Assembly: GCF_026168515.1 (NCBI RefSeq)
Contig: NZ_CP093443.1
Location: 2,604,001-2,668,000 of the forward strand
Direction: 5' to 3'
Source of the DNA: Brevibacterium spongiae
GTDB lineage: Bacteria; Actinomycetota; Actinomycetes; Actinomycetales; Brevibacteriaceae
Length of the DNA stretch: 64,000 nt
The position numbers and the translations under genes were made by a program. The notes beneath the pieces were generated by a model. The model ran no database searches, was not told the origin of the DNA, and was given only the letters and a program-made list of their open reading frames with translations. Numbering within the stretch: the first letter of the stretch is position 1; each line of letters starts with the position of its first letter. This document shows, in pieces, positions 62,236-64,000 of this stretch.

Positions 62236-63918
62236 TCAGCCGCGAAGCATGTCCGCTCCGGCTCGCGAGTCCTCGACGATGTGGATGAGCGTCGGCCCCT
62301 CCCCTGCCTCCGCCTCATTCAGTGCCTCCAGCAGCGCGTCCCGACCATCGACGTGGACCCCGCGGGCACCCATCGCGCGTGCGAGTGCCGGGAAGTCCGG
62401 GCCGGTGAGCTTCACGCCCGAGGGAGTGTCCCCGCGGTCTTCCATCTCATTGCGGATCTCGCCGTACCCGCCGTTGTCGACGATGATGAGCGTCATCCGC
62501 ACGCCCGCCTGCACGGCCGCGGCAAGTTCGGCGATGGTGAACATCGACCCGCCGTCACCTTCGACAGCAACCACCCTGGCCTGCGGTGATGCGAGTTTCG
62601 CTCCGATTCCGGCGGGCAGCCCGTACCCGAGGGTTCCCGCCCCGGCCGGGTAGAGGAACCGGTCTCCGGGGCGCGCCTTCCACCCGGTCTGCACACCGTA
62701 GTAGCAGGCCATCGTCGAGTCCGCGGCGACGATGAGCGGCGTCTCCGCCGAGTCCCCGAAGGCGGTGAGTGCGTCGGTGAGCTCGGCCCAGGGCCGACCA
62801 TCGGATTCCCCCGCCGAGGCGGCCCTTGACTTCCAGCCCGCCGTCCAGTCCCGTGCGGCGGCAGTCGCAGACTGCGCCCCCATCGCAGTCACTCGTTCGT
62901 TCAGCTCCGCAGTCGCGGCCTGCGCGTCGGCGAGGATCGGGTGGGTCACTGTCGCGTTCGTGAGCATCTGCACCTCGTCGATGTCGATGCGCACGACGGT
63001 CTCAGGCAGGGGCAGCGGTTCGGGCCAGAAGTCGCTGGGCGCGAGTTCCGTGCCGATCGCGATGACCGTATCGGCATCACCGGTGAGTTCGGGGAGGAGT
63101 TCGAGGACTCCGATCGCTCCGATGGTGGTCTCGGCTCGGTCATCGACGAGTCCCTTCGCGTTCGAGGACAGGACGATCCCGGCCCCGAGCGTCTCCGCCA
63201 GAGCTGTGATCTCCTCCCCTGCACCACCCGCGTCCCCCGCGCCGTGGCCGACACCCGCGGCACCCGCACCGAGCGCCCCGGCCCCGGCGATGATGAGCGG
63301 ACGCTGGGAGGCGGCGATCGCCTCGGCGGCGCTGTCGATCTGCTCGGTGACCGGACCGGGCAGGGCCCGGGTCACGGACGGGTGCAGCCGGCCAGGACCC
63401 TCGGTTTCAATGAGGTCGAGGGGGATCTCGATCGCGGCCGGTCTCTTCCTGCCCGAACGCATGGCAGACAGGGTCTGCCCGACGGCCAGGGATACCTCAC
63501 CGGGACTGGTGACCCGCATGACTTCGGTGAGCACCGCGGACAGCGCGGCGGACTGGTTGCGGACTTCGTGGAGGAGTCCGTTGCCGCGGCCTGGATGGGT
63601 CAGCGGCATGCCGGGGGTGATGAGGAGGACGGGCACCGAGTCGGTGAACGACTGCAGCAGCGCGGTCAGTGCGTTGAGCGCGGCCGGTCCCGTGGTCGTG
63701 ACGATCACCTGCACCTCGCCGGTGACGCGGGCGGCACCATCGGCCATATAGCCGGCACCCTGTTCGTGGCGGGGCGAGACGATGTCGATTCCCTGAGCCG
63801 ACAGCTGCGCGAAGATCTCGAGATTGTGGGTGCCGGGGATCCCGAAGACGCGGGTGATCCCCTCGGCCTTGAGCCCGCGGGCCAGGTGGGCACCGCCGGT
63901 GACGGTCGTTGGTTCCAT
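62236..63918 (-). CDS. ThDP-dependent enzyme, acetolactate synthase-like / 2-oxo acid decarboxylase
   Basis: 560 residues from ATG 63918 with GAGGA six bases upstream (ATG 63924 has none). All three domains: IPGTHNLEIFAQL, catalytic Glu in RHEQGAGYMADGAARVTGE, GNGLLHEVRNQSAALSA, and the ThDP site VEGDGGSMFTIAELAAAVQA with VDNGGYGEIRN. The HEVxNQ motif resembles 5-guanidino-2-oxopentanoate decarboxylase-type enzymes rather than true ALS. A Gly/Ala-rich insert (AGALGAGAAGVGHGAGDAGG) lies in the central domain. Substrate unknown. Confidence 0.88.
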   Translation of the reverse strand: MEPTTVTGGAHLARGLKAEGITRVFGIPGTHNLEIFAQLSAQGIDIVSPRHEQGAGYMADGAARVTGEVQVIVTTTGPAALNALTALLQSFTDSVPVLLITPGMPLTHPGRGNGLLHEVRNQSAALSAVLTEVMRVTSPGEVSLAVGQTLSAMRSGRKRPAAIEIPLDLIETEGPGRLHPSVTRALPGPVTEQIDSAAEAIAASQRPLIIAGAGALGAGAAGVGHGAGDAGGAGEEITALAETLGAGIVLSSNAKGLVDDRAETTIGAIGVLELLPELTGDADTVIAIGTELAPSDFWPEPLPLPETVVRIDIDEVQMLTNATVTHPILADAQAATAELNERVTAMGAQSATAAARDWTAGWKSRAASAGESDGRPWAELTDALTAFGDSAETPLIVAADSTMACYYGVQTGWKARPGDRFLYPAGAGTLGYGLPAGIGAKLASPQARVVAVEGDGGSMFTIAELAAAVQAGVRMTLIIVDNGGYGEIRNEMEDRGDTPSGVKLTGPDFPALARAMGARGVHVDGRDALLEALNEAEAGEGPTLIHIVEDSRAGADMLRG

Positions 63919-63934
63919 TCTCATTCCTCACTTC

Positions 63935-64000
63935 TCATTCTGCGCTCTTCACGTTCTCGCCGGTCACGACGAGCGCGTCGACGGCAACCGCCCCACCAGG
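63935..64000 (-). CDS. C-terminal fragment of a gene running off the right edge
   Basis: The minus strand is open from the right edge to TGA at 63935-63937, encoding PGGAVAVDALVVTGENVKSAE at the very C-terminus. Sixteen bases before the next start, so probably in one operon with the ThDP enzyme. Too short to identify. Confidence 0.4.
   Translation of the reverse strand, partial: PGGAVAVDALVVTGENVKSAE

Overview
The window is about 64 kb of high-GC DNA (clearly above 60 % except around 5.58-7.6 kb) from an actinobacterium. Markers are a bifunctional PriA-type HisA, actinobacterial LexA and SOS boxes (GAAC-N4-GTTC), a DUF3046/ClgR/CinA/PgsA/FtsK block, a DUF1844 gene divergent from infC, and many apparently leaderless genes. 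The gene set is compatible with Micrococcales, most likely a Brevibacterium-like organism; that placement is inference, because no rRNA is present.

Layout. 1-4.9 kb: 3' part of a ThDP enzyme, a small membrane protein, a MerR regulator fused to a DNA-polymerase sliding-clamp-like module with a TPR-like partner, a polysaccharide deacetylase and a pentapeptide-repeat protein. 4.9-7.6 kb: decayed IS110 transposase and a low-GC island with a secreted protein and a small membrane protein. 7.6-14.5 kb: VOC protein, rRNA methyltransferase, the infC-rpmI-rplT translation operon with an attenuator-like leader and a probable ATC start codon, DUF1844, a divergent TetR/SDR pair, SseB protein. 14.5-18.3 kb: histidine genes hisC-hisB-(membrane protein)-hisH-priA. 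18.5-24.2 kb: SOS region (LysM protein divergent from lexA, DinG-like helicase, HflX). 24.2-30.6 kb: recA-recX-miaB-(dioxygenase-like)-miaA-dapF. 30.8-35.8 kb: DUF3046, ClgR-like regulator, cinA, pgsA, ftsK. 36-38.1 kb: ArsR-like regulator and MFS exporter. 38.4-48.5 kb: organic-acid region (DpiAB-type two-component system, CitMHS citrate transporter, UspA, GlcE-like oxidase, malate synthase, lactate permease). 48.6-51.3 kb: RNase J and dapA. 51.4-64 kb: GNAT-AAA fusion, an OYE/TetR/PCD-VOC operon, zinc metallopeptidase, DUF418-like membrane protein, dapB, superoxide dismutase, acyl-CoA dehydrogenase, a second ThDP enzyme and the tail of one more gene.

How genes work together. lexA, recA and the LysM gene carry candidate SOS boxes. 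dapA, dapB and dapF supply meso-diaminopimelate and lysine from three separate loci. The DpiAB/CitM pair, malate synthase and lactate permease suggest growth on citrate, lactate and C2 compounds. Several regulators sit beside palindromes that are probably their own operators.

Unusual structure. (i) The MerR/sliding-clamp fusion and the GNAT-AAA fusion. (ii) Roughly 21-bp tandem repeats that start at the stop codons of lexA, recX and a DUF418-like gene. (iii) Several families of long intergenic palindromes. (iv) A strongly recurrent motif CCGAGGCGG in coding and noncoding DNA. (v) A recurrent TANNNT-N6-start-codon arrangement at about a dozen genes, predicting leaderless mRNAs. (vi) Low-complexity insertions inside a sensor kinase and a transporter.
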